Positions 12,401 through 22,116 of a stretch of 64,000 bases of DNA are shown here, piece after piece. The first letter of the stretch is position 1. Each line of letters opens with the position of its first letter. Source of the stretch: Posidonia oceanica (Eukaryota > Streptophyta > Magnoliopsida > Alismatales > Posidoniaceae); contig JAZBRS010000026.1 of assembly GCA_037176725.1 (NCBI GenBank), positions 61,978,501 to 62,042,500 of the forward strand, read 5' to 3'. Position numbers and translations under genes: made by a program. The notes under the pieces are model-generated. The model was not told the DNA's origin. It ran no database searches and was given only the letters and a program-made list of their open reading frames with translations.

Positions 12401-12618
12401 CACTCACGTGTGCTTTATGTGGTTTTCAATTGCAGGTGTAGATGATTAGCTGGTTTGGAGTTCTAGTGCATATAATGGGAGTTACGTAGCTGTTCACTGC
12501 AGATTCCTGGCGTAGATATTTATTGTTTAGCCCAGTGATTTATTGTAATTGTAATAGTTAGTTGAGTTTTAAATTTGTTGGGCTTTTGGTTTTGTGGGTA
12601 GCGACTTGGGTCGTTACA
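9482..12618 (+). repeat. 3' LTR of the nested chromovirus
   Basis: Direct repeat of 1437-4556, starting TGTAATACCTGG 11 bases after the pol stop and ending GTTACA at 12618. The polypurine tract before it is poor: only a G-rich run near 9450-9456. The ctaag duplication follows. The open frames inside (for example 9515-10285) are shadows of the pyrimidine-rich tract. Confidence 0.92.
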
Positions 12619-12623
12619 CTAAG

Positions 12624-13404
12624 AGATCATCTTCCCCCTTTTAGGCTTAGACATTTCCTCTCTTGTATTTTGGAAGATCTTCAAGTGTTCCTCTAGTGTA
12701 ATCTCAGTATTTATCAATAAAAGTTTTTTTTTCCTTCAATTATGTCTTTCATTTCATGTCCTTTATTTGAGCTTTTATTTTCTGTCATCTCCATGTGTAG
12801 CTAAATTTCTAGATCTAGGGTTGAGATGGAATTCATGTGAGTTGGGATGTTATGATTAAGTAATTTTCTTTCTCTTGTGCTCTATTGCTATGATTATGTA
12901 GACCGGATGTATATTGCATAGATCACTCATCATTTGATAAACTTTGTTAGGCTAATATTGAATTAATCTTTTTAGCCTATGCTTAGGGAAGAATGAATTG
13001 GAGGTTATGTATATAATCTCGGATCTATCATAGATCATTTGATTTATTTGGCTTTATGTATTTTCATTCCTTACCTGATATTCTATGATACATTGTATAT
13101 AGTTTATGCTTATTAGGGTAAAAATCATTTAATCAAATATTCAGATCTAAAACAAGAAATAGAGTATATTTAATCATGCATTCTCAACTTCACATGAATT
13201 GATTCAAAACCCTAGGTTTTAATTAATTTGATTGCATCATGATAGTCTAGTTTTAACTTTTAAATATTAATTCTCACAAAGTCTTTCAATAAGTGATATT
13301 TAATCTTTGTTTTTGAAACCCTTTTCTATGTGGGATCGACCTGTACTTGCCGATATGCTACCTTATATACCGTGCACTTACGGTTAATTAAAATGTACAC
13401 ATCA
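12624..13404 (+). mobile_element. Solo LTR, right half
   Basis: Continuation of the solo LTR after the nested chromovirus. It holds a poly(A)-signal-like AATAAAAG (about 12717) followed by a T-run, and ends GTACACATCA (13395-13404) next to the second gtgat copy (13405-13409). No coding capacity is seen. Confidence 0.8.
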
Positions 13405-13409
13405 GTGAT

Positions 13410-13995
13410 GTAGGTGAACGGAGATTGCTTGGACCTGAGATTGTTCAACAGTATGCAGATAAGCTGGGTCTAATAAAGAAGATATTAGAAGCAGCTCATA
13501 GCAGACAAAAGAGTTATGCAGATCATAAGCGTCGTGAGTTACATTTTGATGTTGGAGTTCATGTTTTCCAGAAGATGTCACCAGCTAAAGGTGTGATGAG
13601 ATTCAGACGAAAGGGAAAATTAAGTCCTAGGTACGTGGGACCTTTTGATATAGTGGAACGGGTGGGTGAAGTTGCTTACAGAGTAGCACTACCACTACAA
13701 TATGCCAAGTTAAATGATGTGTTTCATATATCGATGCTAAGGAAATACATACTAGATGAAACTCATGTAATTAAGTATGACACTCCAGAGATTTGGGCAG
13801 ATTTATCTTTTGAAGAGAAGCCTATGCGGATCGTCGATTCCAAAGAGCATAATCTTCGTAAGAGAGTTGTTCCGATGGTGAAGGTTCAGTAGCAACATCA
13901 TGGAATTGAAGAGGCTACTTGAGTGCTGGAGAGTGAGATGCGTAGCAAGTATCATACTTATAAATTTGGTGGTCTTGTAAATTTCGAGGACGAAA
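13410..13995 (+). pseudogene. Integrase C-terminus and chromodomain-like tail of the old chromovirus
   Basis: The frame that broke at 910 resumes here. Visible are QQYADKLGLI, SRQKSYADHKRR, the GPF.IVERVGEVAY.V.LP segment of the integrase C-terminal (GPY/F) domain, VFHISMLRKY, and a chromodomain-like tail (RIVDSKEH, VPMVKVQ, QHHGIEEAT). Stops at 13890 (TAG, probably a former Trp codon) and 13919 (TGA) interrupt the tail. The order matches the second chromovirus in this window (8881-9471), so both are Tekay/Del-like chromoviruses. In such elements the tail is thought to guide integration toward heterochromatin; here it is only a relic. Confidence 0.85.
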
Positions 13996-14015
13996 TTTTT
14001 ATAAGAGGGATAGGA

Positions 14016-15808
14016 TATAATACCTGGACTTATTTACGTCCGTGCTGGTTCATCTTCAGGAGTGGAAGCATCGGCAGGCATTGGAGGAAGCGGAAGTGTC
14101 AAAAGGCAAATCGTTGGGCGGCGATTGCGAGTGGGGCGGCGTTCCGAGTTCCGTCGAGGGCTATAAATTGGAGGCCCTACTCCTTGTGATTTGTATTGAG
14201 AGGAAGAGAGAGGGTTGTGAAGAGTGAGAGAGGGAGAAGGTTGCCGAGAAAGAGAGGGCGGAGTCGCGGCTGAGAAAAAGAGAGGGCTCGCCGTACTTGG
14301 TCGGGGAGGCTTGTTGCACACTAGAGGCAGTGTCGACATGAGGGAACAATCGTCGGAGTGAGGTATGTGCGCAGGATTGGGAGGCGGCAATGTTGGGTTC
14401 CGTCGTTCTCGTTTTGTTTTGGGTAGATTGTTGCATGTGTGGGTAGAGGAAGAAGATGAAGATTTGCATTTCCTCCCCTGTATTATTAGATTATTGTTAA
14501 GAAGTTAGATTACATGATTTACACCTTCATTACTTTATTGAAAACAACCATAATTTCCTGATATTAACAGTACAATCCAGGAACTTGTTAATCTTATAAG
14601 ATTAGCACTGATGACCTTGTTTATCATGGTATTTTACCCCTGATTGCATATAAATCCCTGAGTTATGTAGGATCACAACTGAAACTTTGTTATTAATCAT
14701 TAGCACACATGTGAGGTGATAACTGTGTAGTACATTGTTGTAAATGTCATAATATTTCAATCCCTAGGTCTGATTTTAATATAAGTATTGAGTCTTTAGA
14801 TTTCTTCATAATTCACAATTCTGATTTTGATATAACTACTGATTCTTTTGGAGTATTGCATAAAAAAATAAAATGGATGTAGATCACTGCATGGTTCATC
14901 TTGTTGATGTAGATTTCTACATATCTAATTCTGGACTGATAAGTTTGAAATAGAATCTTGTATGTTATTTAAAATTACATAAGAACCCTTCCTTTTTTTT
15001 ATTATACAGTCGAATGAGGTTTTGCAATTAAGTCCCTAGATTTATAAAGAATTAAATATTAGTCTATCCAAGTGGAAAAGATAAATATTGTAAGTGTTTC
15101 TCAAGATAAAGTATAAACATAAAGCGAGAGAGAGAATAATGTCTTGGCATACAACTCTTCTGAGTAATGACCCTAAGGGGGGATGCACTGGCCTAACGAG
15201 GTTGAGTTCTGGATCATTTGAGGATCTAGTGGCAACGATAAAACCACAATGCTCAGATCTAATGTCTACTGACTGACACAGGTTGGTATATAAGGTCCTC
15301 ACTAAAGAATCAAGTGTGAAATTGAACATGTAATAACGGGAGTGAGGCTGGATTGTATACCAACTAGAAGACCGTATCATGCTAGCGATGGGTGATCCAA
15401 GGGATCTACTAAAAGACTGAAAGGAAATGAAAATGAAAACATAAAATTTATCGTGGGTCTATTTAGAATTGTGATAGGTTAGAAACCTACATGGATACTG
15501 GCTTTTTCATAAACTCATACTGTTTTATTGTTTATTGCATGTAATCATAGGTCATAGAGTTACTTTAGCTTGGACTTGCCTAGTGAATAGTGTAGCTCAA
15601 TCAATACACATGGGACCTAGAAGAATACTATTTTAGCTTTATGTTGCATTCCAAGTCATGTAATATATAGAAATGTAATTGACAAATTTAAGAGATGTAA
15701 TAAATATGATAGTACTTTAACTATTCTCTTTTATCTATTTGTAATGTTCACACATTTATAGAGCTTCTGTTATGGCTTTCGCTAGCCCGTGCATGTGTGG
15801 ACGTTACA
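14016..15808 (+). repeat. 3' LTR of the old chromovirus
   Basis: The segment starts TATAATACCTGG (TG mutated to TA; compare TGTAATACCTGG at 9482) right after a short purine run (14003-14010) and ends in GTTACA (15803-15808), the same end as the other chromovirus LTRs here. Length is about 1.8 kb. No second copy lies in the window, so the boundaries rest on terminal motifs and on LINE sequence beginning immediately after 15808. No gene is seen inside; the short open frames are random. Confidence 0.7.
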
Positions 15809-16115
15809 TTAACTTTGCTTGATATTGTTATTAGCTATAAGCATCAATACAGAGAGACTAACTGCATTGCAGCTAGGCTAGCAAACATTGTTGCTACTTA
15901 ATAGACTAATGTTGAATTTCACACTCTCTGGAATCTTCCTGAAGATATTATTGGCTGGTTGAGGCTTGATAGAATTGGGCTTCCTATGTCAAATCTCATA
16001 TTAATGCCCTTTAGCTTTATTTTTTATGATGTTCAATTTTTCTAAAGCTATGTGTGGAGATTTGGCTTTCCAAGTTTTAAATTATCATGGTCTTCTCTTT
16101 GTAGTTTCATAGAGG
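15809..16115 (+). pseudogene. LINE-type RNase H C-terminal remnant
   Basis: One frame reads DIVISYKHQYRETNCIAARL followed by ANIVAT, matching the end of the plant RNase H domain (RVT_3 type) found at the C-terminus of plant L1 LINEs and related proteins, where H.YRE.N..AD.LA is typical. A tail resembling LPEDI.GWLRLDRIGLP follows. It begins exactly where the old chromovirus LTR ends and is cut at 16115 by the hAT element; 16108-16115 (catagagg) is the hAT target duplication. It is a decayed fragment (stops near 15899). The alternative, a host RNase H-like pseudogene, cannot be excluded. Confidence 0.6.
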
Positions 16116-16641
16116 TATAGGTGTAAAAAGGGTCCAGGCTCAGCTCGACCCACCTTTTCCAATTGGGATAGGCTGGGCCAGGGGCTGAGCACGTAAGGGC
16201 CAGGGCCTGGCCCGAGCCTAGGCTTGGCCGAAGCTCGGGCCCAATCTACAACAGTTGGATTTTCCAGCTGTGTAATTTCTAGCCATTGGCAATGGTTGTA
16301 TTTTTTTATTTTTTTAACTTCTCTAATTCTCTTTCTTTCTTCTTTTCCTATAAATACCCTCCCCCTTCCCATCTCATTTCTTCACAGCTTCTCAACTCTT
16401 TTCTACTCTCTACATTCTCATCTCTTCTCTATTCTCTCTACACATTGCTAGTGCTATACTTCCACTATGGCAACCATGATTCCAGTCCACCACTCCCACA
16501 CTCAGCCTCCCCCGCTCCACCGTTCCACCTCTATTGCTCCATCATTTTGCCTCCATAGTTATAAATTTATCTACTTTTAATCTTTTTAATTTCTCTACTT
16601 CTTTACCCTCTAATTTTTTTTGATTGTTTTAATTAATTACA

Positions 16642-16786
16642 ATGACTAGTTCATCAAACCAAGATATCCCAATCTAAGATTCCATAGAAAATGTAGGTAC
16701 ACAAACCAAATCCACAACCACTCAAAAAGTTAGGAGAAGAATAGCTCCTTGTTGGAAAGATGTAACTCCAAATTCAACCAATCTCA
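16642..16786 (+). pseudogene. hAT transposase, N-terminal fragment
   Basis: An ATG at 16642 begins MTSSSNQDIP, followed by a stop (about 16675) and then VRRRIAPCWKD, which resembles the start of the BED-type zinc finger of hAT transposases (basic residues, then a W at the start of the finger). A LINE fragment replaces the rest of the finger from about 16787. Called from position and weak motif evidence. Confidence 0.55.
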
Positions 16787-18505
16787 TATCTTGGCCTTCC
16801 TCTACACTACAGAAAAGCATCGTATAATGATTGGACGGTAGTCATAGATAAAATCACAAGAAAATTAGAATCCTGGAAATCTAGATTCATTTCCCTTAGG
16901 GGAAGACTTACCCTCCTTAACTCAGTATTATCAGCTATCCCGACCTACTATCTATCAGTCCCACATCTTCCTGTCAGGGTCGAAAAAGAAATTAACAGAA
17001 TTCGTAGGAGATTTCTATGGCATTCCAACCCCTGTAATAATAAGGGTATCCCTCTTGTTAAGTGACAAAATATATGTAGGCATAAGCATCAAGATGGTTT
17101 GGGGATTATTAATACAAGGAACTTCAGTATTGCTCTTAAGTGTAAGTTACTCTAGCAGCTCCTTGGAAATAACACTTGTCTTAAATGGCCCACTCTTATT
17201 ATGAGCAGATATTTCTCTCATAATAACTTTGGTGCCTTATTGAATGTTACTTCTAGCAATTCCTCTCCTCTTTGGCAAGAGTTAAAGTCCCATTTCCCTA
17301 TAATAAATACTTTTATCAGGTTCTCAGTTAACAATGGCAGGAAAATCCTATTCTAGGAAAATAAATGGATTGCAAATATCCCCTTGAAGTTTATTTTTCC
17401 TAAGTTACATTCCCTGGCTAAAAATAAAAAATGTCCTCTGAACAAAACGCTTTTGATGTACCTTGAAAAAGGCTAAGATGTTTTTCACAACATGTTCCTT
17501 TCTTCTATGCGTCCCATTCCAAATTTTAATCCACTATATGGCATTTTAAATTCCTTTTAGTTATCCAATGAAGATGATTCTATTTCATGGATTCTTACAT
17601 CTAATATGAGCTTCACCATCAAAAGCTACTATGACATCCTTAATGATGGAGGACTCAGGTCATTATATAAGAATTCCATTTGGAAAAGTACTGCCCCTTT
17701 GAAAGTTAAAATTTTTACTTGATTAGTATGTCATGATAAAATTTTATCTAGAGTTAATCTAAGTAAGAAGGGTTGGACTGGACCAGTGCACTGTGACACC
17801 TGTGGCTATGACTCGGAGTCAACTTTGCATATCTTCTTTCACTGCTCTGCCTCTAAAGGCATTTGGGATTTTTTAATAACTAATGTAAATGAGCATTTGT
17901 GTAATATCAATGTGTCGGAGATTTTTTCATTATATCATGTTCTTAAGTTTAATAATCCTCTGCAGGGATGGAACACATTTGTCTTAGCAACTATTTGGTC
18001 TTTATAGTTAAGTAGAAATGCAGTTATTTTTAGAAACCAGAGTAGAAATATTACCTCAATATTTCACCACATATTGTTCCTAACATCTTGTTGGACAGAT
18101 AACTTGGCTACCAGATAGGGATCTTCTCTTGCATTTGTGTCTCAAACTATGACACAACTCAAGCAAGATTGGGATCATGCTCACCTAGTGCTGGACAACT
18201 CTCTCAATACTACTTCTGCTAGTGGAATCGCGGCTACAAAAGACCCAGTTATTGCTGTAGTGGATCCAATTTCTCTTGATTCAGCAATATAGTCTGTTGA
18301 AATATGTCTGAGTGTTTAATTACTTTTGATAAACTTTTCTGGTAAAACCTTAGTTCCATTTTGGCCTGTCCGGTGTGTAATATATTTTTTGCCTCATTTT
18401 CTTGTAGAGGAAAGACATCTATTTTTTGTATACTTGGTGGTGGTACTCATAGCCAAGTACATTTCATAGTTATAATATATTACCATTTTCAAAAAATAAA
18501 AAAGG
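16787..18505 (+). mobile_element. 5'-truncated LINE (plant L1-type) inserted in the hAT element
   Basis: One frame runs from 16787 to a terminal TAG at 18290-18292 with no net shift but about ten internal stops, several at Trp codons (TGG to TGA or TAG). It begins YLGLPLHYRKASYNDW, typical of the region downstream of plant LINE reverse transcriptase, continues LRGRLTLLNSVLSAIPTYYL, and contains the zf-RVT zinc region: TAPLKVKIFTW, then CDTCGYDSESTLHIFFHC (about 17789-17842). A 3' untranslated part ends in an A-rich tail (about 18488-18505). The 5' truncation is typical of LINE insertion. I could not fix a target duplication. Confidence 0.85.
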
Positions 18506-18509
18506 AGAG

Positions 18510-20222
18510 GGGAGGATTCATAATGGTCATCTTTTAAATTGTAGAGAAAAAAATCAATTAGAAGAAAAAACAGATTTCAAACAAGCTCAATTGCAAGTAA
18601 AATCTAGTGGTGTAATTAATTGGAAATATTCTGCAGAAGAAACGAAACATGAATTAACAAAATTTATAATTCAAGATGAACAACCTTTTATATTTCCTAA
18701 AAATAAAAATTTTGCTACTTGTATACAAACATATATAAATCCACAATTTAAAAGTCATTTTAGAAATACAACTAAAAATATAATATACAAACAATTTACT
18801 CAAGATAAGGATATTTTAATTATTATGTAAAATATCATTAACTTGTGCTTAACTACACATTAGATAGATATATCTTAGAATTTACAAAAAAGAATAATTA
18901 CTTTTAAAATATTTGATCATCTACATACTAGTAAAGCTATTGCAAATGTTATAGAAAAAATTGCTAGGGAGTTTAAAATAAATAATAAAATTAATACAAT
19001 TTCTTTTGATAATGCTATTAATAATAATGTTGCAATAAATATATTAAGAAGAAATTTAAAACCTATGCTAAATGGTGATTTATTTCATTGTAGATGTAGT
19101 TGTCATATTTTTAATTTAATTGTACAAGAATGTATACAATGTATTAGACCATATGTAAAAAAATATTAGATCATCTATTTTATATATTTAAACATCACCT
19201 AAAAGATTTCAAGAAATTAGACAAATGTGTAGATAATAGTGTCAAACCTAGGAAATTTAAAATAGATGTTCAACATAGATGGAATTCAATATCTGATATG
19301 TTAAATTCATGTTTATCTTATAGTAACTTCATTACAATGTATTATATTGGAAAATCAAATGATCTTTTAAACGATGATGATTGAAATAATTGTATTATAA
19401 TTCAAAAGTTTTTAAAACATTTTTATTATACTACTAAGGATTTGTCTGGATAATATTATCCTCCTAGTTCTCGTCTTTTACCTAATTTTTTAAAATTACT
19501 ACTATTTTGCATCATATAGAGATACCCCATGTTTTCAACATATTTTGCAATAATGGAACAAAAAATATTGGAATGAACCTCCAATGTGATGTTGTTTAGC
19601 AATAATAATGAATCCTAGGCATAGATTAGTCACTTGCATGGTAATGATTGATGAAATTTTTACTAATATGAATAAACTTGACTAAGTAGACGAATTTAAT
19701 TCTAAAGTCAAAAATAAATTGTATAAATTATTTGACGAATATGTTAATCAATTTAGTGGTAATAGTAATTTTATGGTTACTCCTCACTCTCTTTCTATAA
19801 TAAGAGGAAACGATGATGATTCTGCCATGTAGAGTAAAATAAAAAACAATAAAGATAAATATTCTAAATCAACAAGTAATAATGAATTAGAAACTTATTT
19901 AGAATGAAATTTTGGTTTTGATGAAAATATTGAATTAGATATATTAAATTGGTGGTCTACTAACTCATATAGATATTCTATTGTTTCACATATGGCAAAA
20001 GATTTACTAACAATTCTAGCATCTACTATGGCATCGGAGTCTGCTTTTTCTATAGGTAAAAGAGTCTTAAACAATAGAAGATGTAAATTATTAGAGAAAT
20101 CGGTAGAAGCTTCGATTTGTCTAAAAGACTGGTATCCAATTCAAAATTTGAAGTCGAACAACAAATTAGGAGAAGAAGATGATAGAACTTTTACGATAAA
20201 CACAGAAAACTCTTCCAAATGA
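18510..20222 (+). pseudogene. hAT transposase, main part
   Basis: The AT-rich coding region resumes with GHLLNC (end of the BED finger, about 18520), then an N-terminal helical part (INWKYSAEETKHELTKFIIQ, about 18615-18675) and a degraded RNase H-like core with several stops and shifts (18828 to about 19985). The C-terminus is well kept: TILASTMASESAFSIGKRVL then NNRRCKLLEKSVEASICLKD (20007-20127), the hAT dimerisation motif. The final stop is 20220-20222. Base composition is far more AT-rich than the surrounding retrotransposons. The protein would cut and rejoin the hAT ends; it cannot be made from this copy. Confidence 0.88.
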
Positions 20223-20579
20223 ATTTCTATTAATTTTGTAATTATATTTTGTTGTAACTTGTAAAACTTTATCTAATTTTTTTTGTAATTTCAATTATTA
20301 GAAAAATTAATAAAATATTTTTTATTTAATTTTAAACTTTATATATACTTTTTTTAAAATAATTTCTAAAATACACAAGCAAAAAGGGCTAAGCCCAAAC
20401 CAGGCCCGACCCTCCAGGCTCAATTCAGCAAGGGCCGGAGAGCTAGGGTTGGGCCTAGGTCCTTCACGCGAAGGTCTGGCCCAAACCGGGCCCACCTCTA
20501 GACAAGGCGAGCCCAGGCCCGATTGGGCCTTCATTTTTTTGAGCTGAGTCGGCCAGAGCCGACCTTTTTTACATGTCTA

Positions 20580-20897
20580 CATAGAGGTTGATAGAGGCTG
20601 GTTTAGAAGGACTCTGTCAAACCAGGTGACAGAGTTTCTTTCTTACTGCTCAGTGTTTTCTTTGAACATGGTTCTGGTTTTTTGGTATTCACTGGCCTTG
20701 GTGGTTGTGTTATGGTTCTTTGGCTTATTGTTTTTGTGGCTTAGATGTTGGTTCTGTGGCTACTGGTTCATTGGCATTGCAAGGTTCAATGTTTACTTTC
20801 AGTGGTTGTAGCCCTTGTGTAGTTGCCAGAATCAGTTGTAGGATTCTTTGGCTGCTGTGCTTCTAAATTTTTTTATTCTCAACTAATTTTGTTGGTT
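20580..20897 (+). other. Continuation of the LINE host sequence beyond the hAT element
   Basis: After the second catagagg copy (20580-20587) the sequence resumes at the point interrupted at 16115. It is T-rich, GGTT/TGGTT-rich and non-coding, as expected for a LINE 3' untranslated region, and it ends at 20897 where an Ogre-type LTR begins. No gene is seen in it. Confidence 0.5.
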
Positions 20898-22116
20898 TGT
20901 AATTGTGACCGTCTGTCGCTCGGTCCCACGGCGATTCTCGCAACGCTGCCATAGCTCGCGATGCGATCGTGCTGGGAGAGAGGGAGGGAAGTCGCAGTCA
21001 GCAGTGAATCCAAGGAGAAACTCAACTTGAAAACACCGAGAAAACGTGAATAAAAGTAAAGATAAGACAAAAGGGAGTCGCCACTTAGTCTATTATCGGG
21101 AAGACGAGAAAAACCAAAGAAAAGCATAGAAAACAAGCAAATGAATGCGATGCTATGCAAAATAGATGACTTGTGCCAAAGACGAGGGCAAAATGGTCAT
21201 TGCAGGCCAGAGAAAGGGTAAGGACTCCCATTACATGCAGGGAAGGTGTTAGGCACCCCTGACATGCCCGAGGAATTAGTCTTTCTTGGCTAAACGCTCG
21301 CATGTACAGGATATCGGCAATGCTTGCCTAACTGCATGTCCAAGGGACGAGGAATGCTAATGCCATGCTATGCTTGCTAAAATGCAAGCCTGAATGCCTT
21401 AATGCCATGTGTGCTGTGATTACTTGCCTAAATGTATGCTCTAAGTGATGCAATGCACGAGGAAAGTAAACGTGCAACCTATGTGCTCAGCAGCGCTGTC
21501 AATTTCCGAACCGGACGAACCCTGGTTCGTGAGAACTCCAGACAGTAAGCATCACTGCCCTAATGCAAATGCAGGCGATAAAGCAAAATGCTGGTAAAAC
21601 CATGCAATGCAAGTATACATGCAAAGGGGAAAAGGAGATAAGAGCGGAAAAGCCAAGTAAAACCACACGATGCAAGCGATATGCAAAGGGGAAAGAAAAC
21701 CGGCATAGAAAACTACGGAAAAGCATGCAATGTAAGGCGCAAAACTAAAATAAGGGTCTGGCAGCATGCATAGGTGTTACAGCATGCGTCAGGAGCGACA
21801 AAATGTGGAAAACAGTGATCGAGTCAAAAGCGATGACTTAAAATTGAATGCAGTTGATTTAAAACGTTGGACGTTGAGCTCACCTGGGTCCAACGTTGGA
21901 CGCTGGGACCTTCAGCGTCCAACACCTGGACTCTGATTTTTGAAAAAATGATGCATGCATGCTATGATAAACAATGATCTAAATGCAATGCAGTAACTAG
22001 GGATGCACAAGACATGCTATGCAATCAAAATAAGAAGTTGGAATGCAAAGGAACAAAGCGATCAAGCATCAGCAAAATAAATATCAAACAGAGATGTTGA
22101 ACGCTTACTATTCTAC
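20898..22116 (-). repeat. Outer Ogre-like 3' LTR, first part (minus strand)
   Basis: It starts TGTAATTGTGACC, the reverse complement of an LTR end in ACA, and shares with the other Ogre-type LTRs the block around the GGTGTTAGGCACCCC motif (about 21246-21260) and the GAGTCGCCAC segment (about 21078). It contains GTTGGACGC/GCGTCCAAC modules near 21864-21925. At 22116 it is interrupted by the large plus-strand element; the rest of the LTR is 54760-56159. Total length is about 2.6 kb, half that of the other Ogre-type LTRs here, so it is a different subfamily. Confidence 0.75.

Larger units (their letters stand above)
1437..12618 (+). mobile_element. Full-length Ty3/gypsy chromovirus (Tekay/Del-like) nested in the solo LTR
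   Basis: The element is bounded by the perfect 5-bp duplication ctaag (1432-1436 and 12619-12623). It has two LTRs beginning TGTAA and ending GTTACA, an initiator-Met-type primer binding site, gag with two CCHC knuckles, and pol in the order protease, reverse transcriptase, RNase H, integrase, chromodomain-like tail, which is the chromovirus layout. The coding region carries stops and at least two frameshifts. The first 57 bases of the two LTRs differ at six positions by my count, all transitions, so insertion is not recent. Confidence 0.93.
653..15808 (+). mobile_element. Old Ty3/gypsy chromovirus (Tekay/Del-like), 5' part missing, split by younger insertions
   Basis: Pieces of one retrotransposon can be read across two insertions: integrase core (656-910), integrase C-terminus plus chromodomain-like tail (13410-13995), and 3' LTR (14016-15808). 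The reading frame ending at 910 continues at 13410 once the insertion and one copy of the gtgat duplication (906-910 and 13405-13409) are removed. The left part lies beyond the CACTA end and outside the window. The scattered stop codons and three layers of later insertion make this one of the oldest elements here. Confidence 0.85.
16116..20579 (+). mobile_element. hAT transposon with an internal LINE insertion
   Basis: The element is flanked by the perfect 8-bp duplication catagagg (16108-16115 and 20580-20587), the hallmark length for hAT. Terminal inverted repeats are imperfect: TATAGGTGTAAAAA at the left against TAGACATGTAAAAA at the right (reverse complement), close to the usual plant hAT end TAGGGGTGTAAA. 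GC-rich subterminal segments at both ends (16135-16250 and 20385-20560) carry GGGCC/GGCCC motifs in a mostly AT-rich body. The transposase shows the hAT C-terminal dimerisation region. Stops and an inserted LINE make it inactive. Confidence 0.92.
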
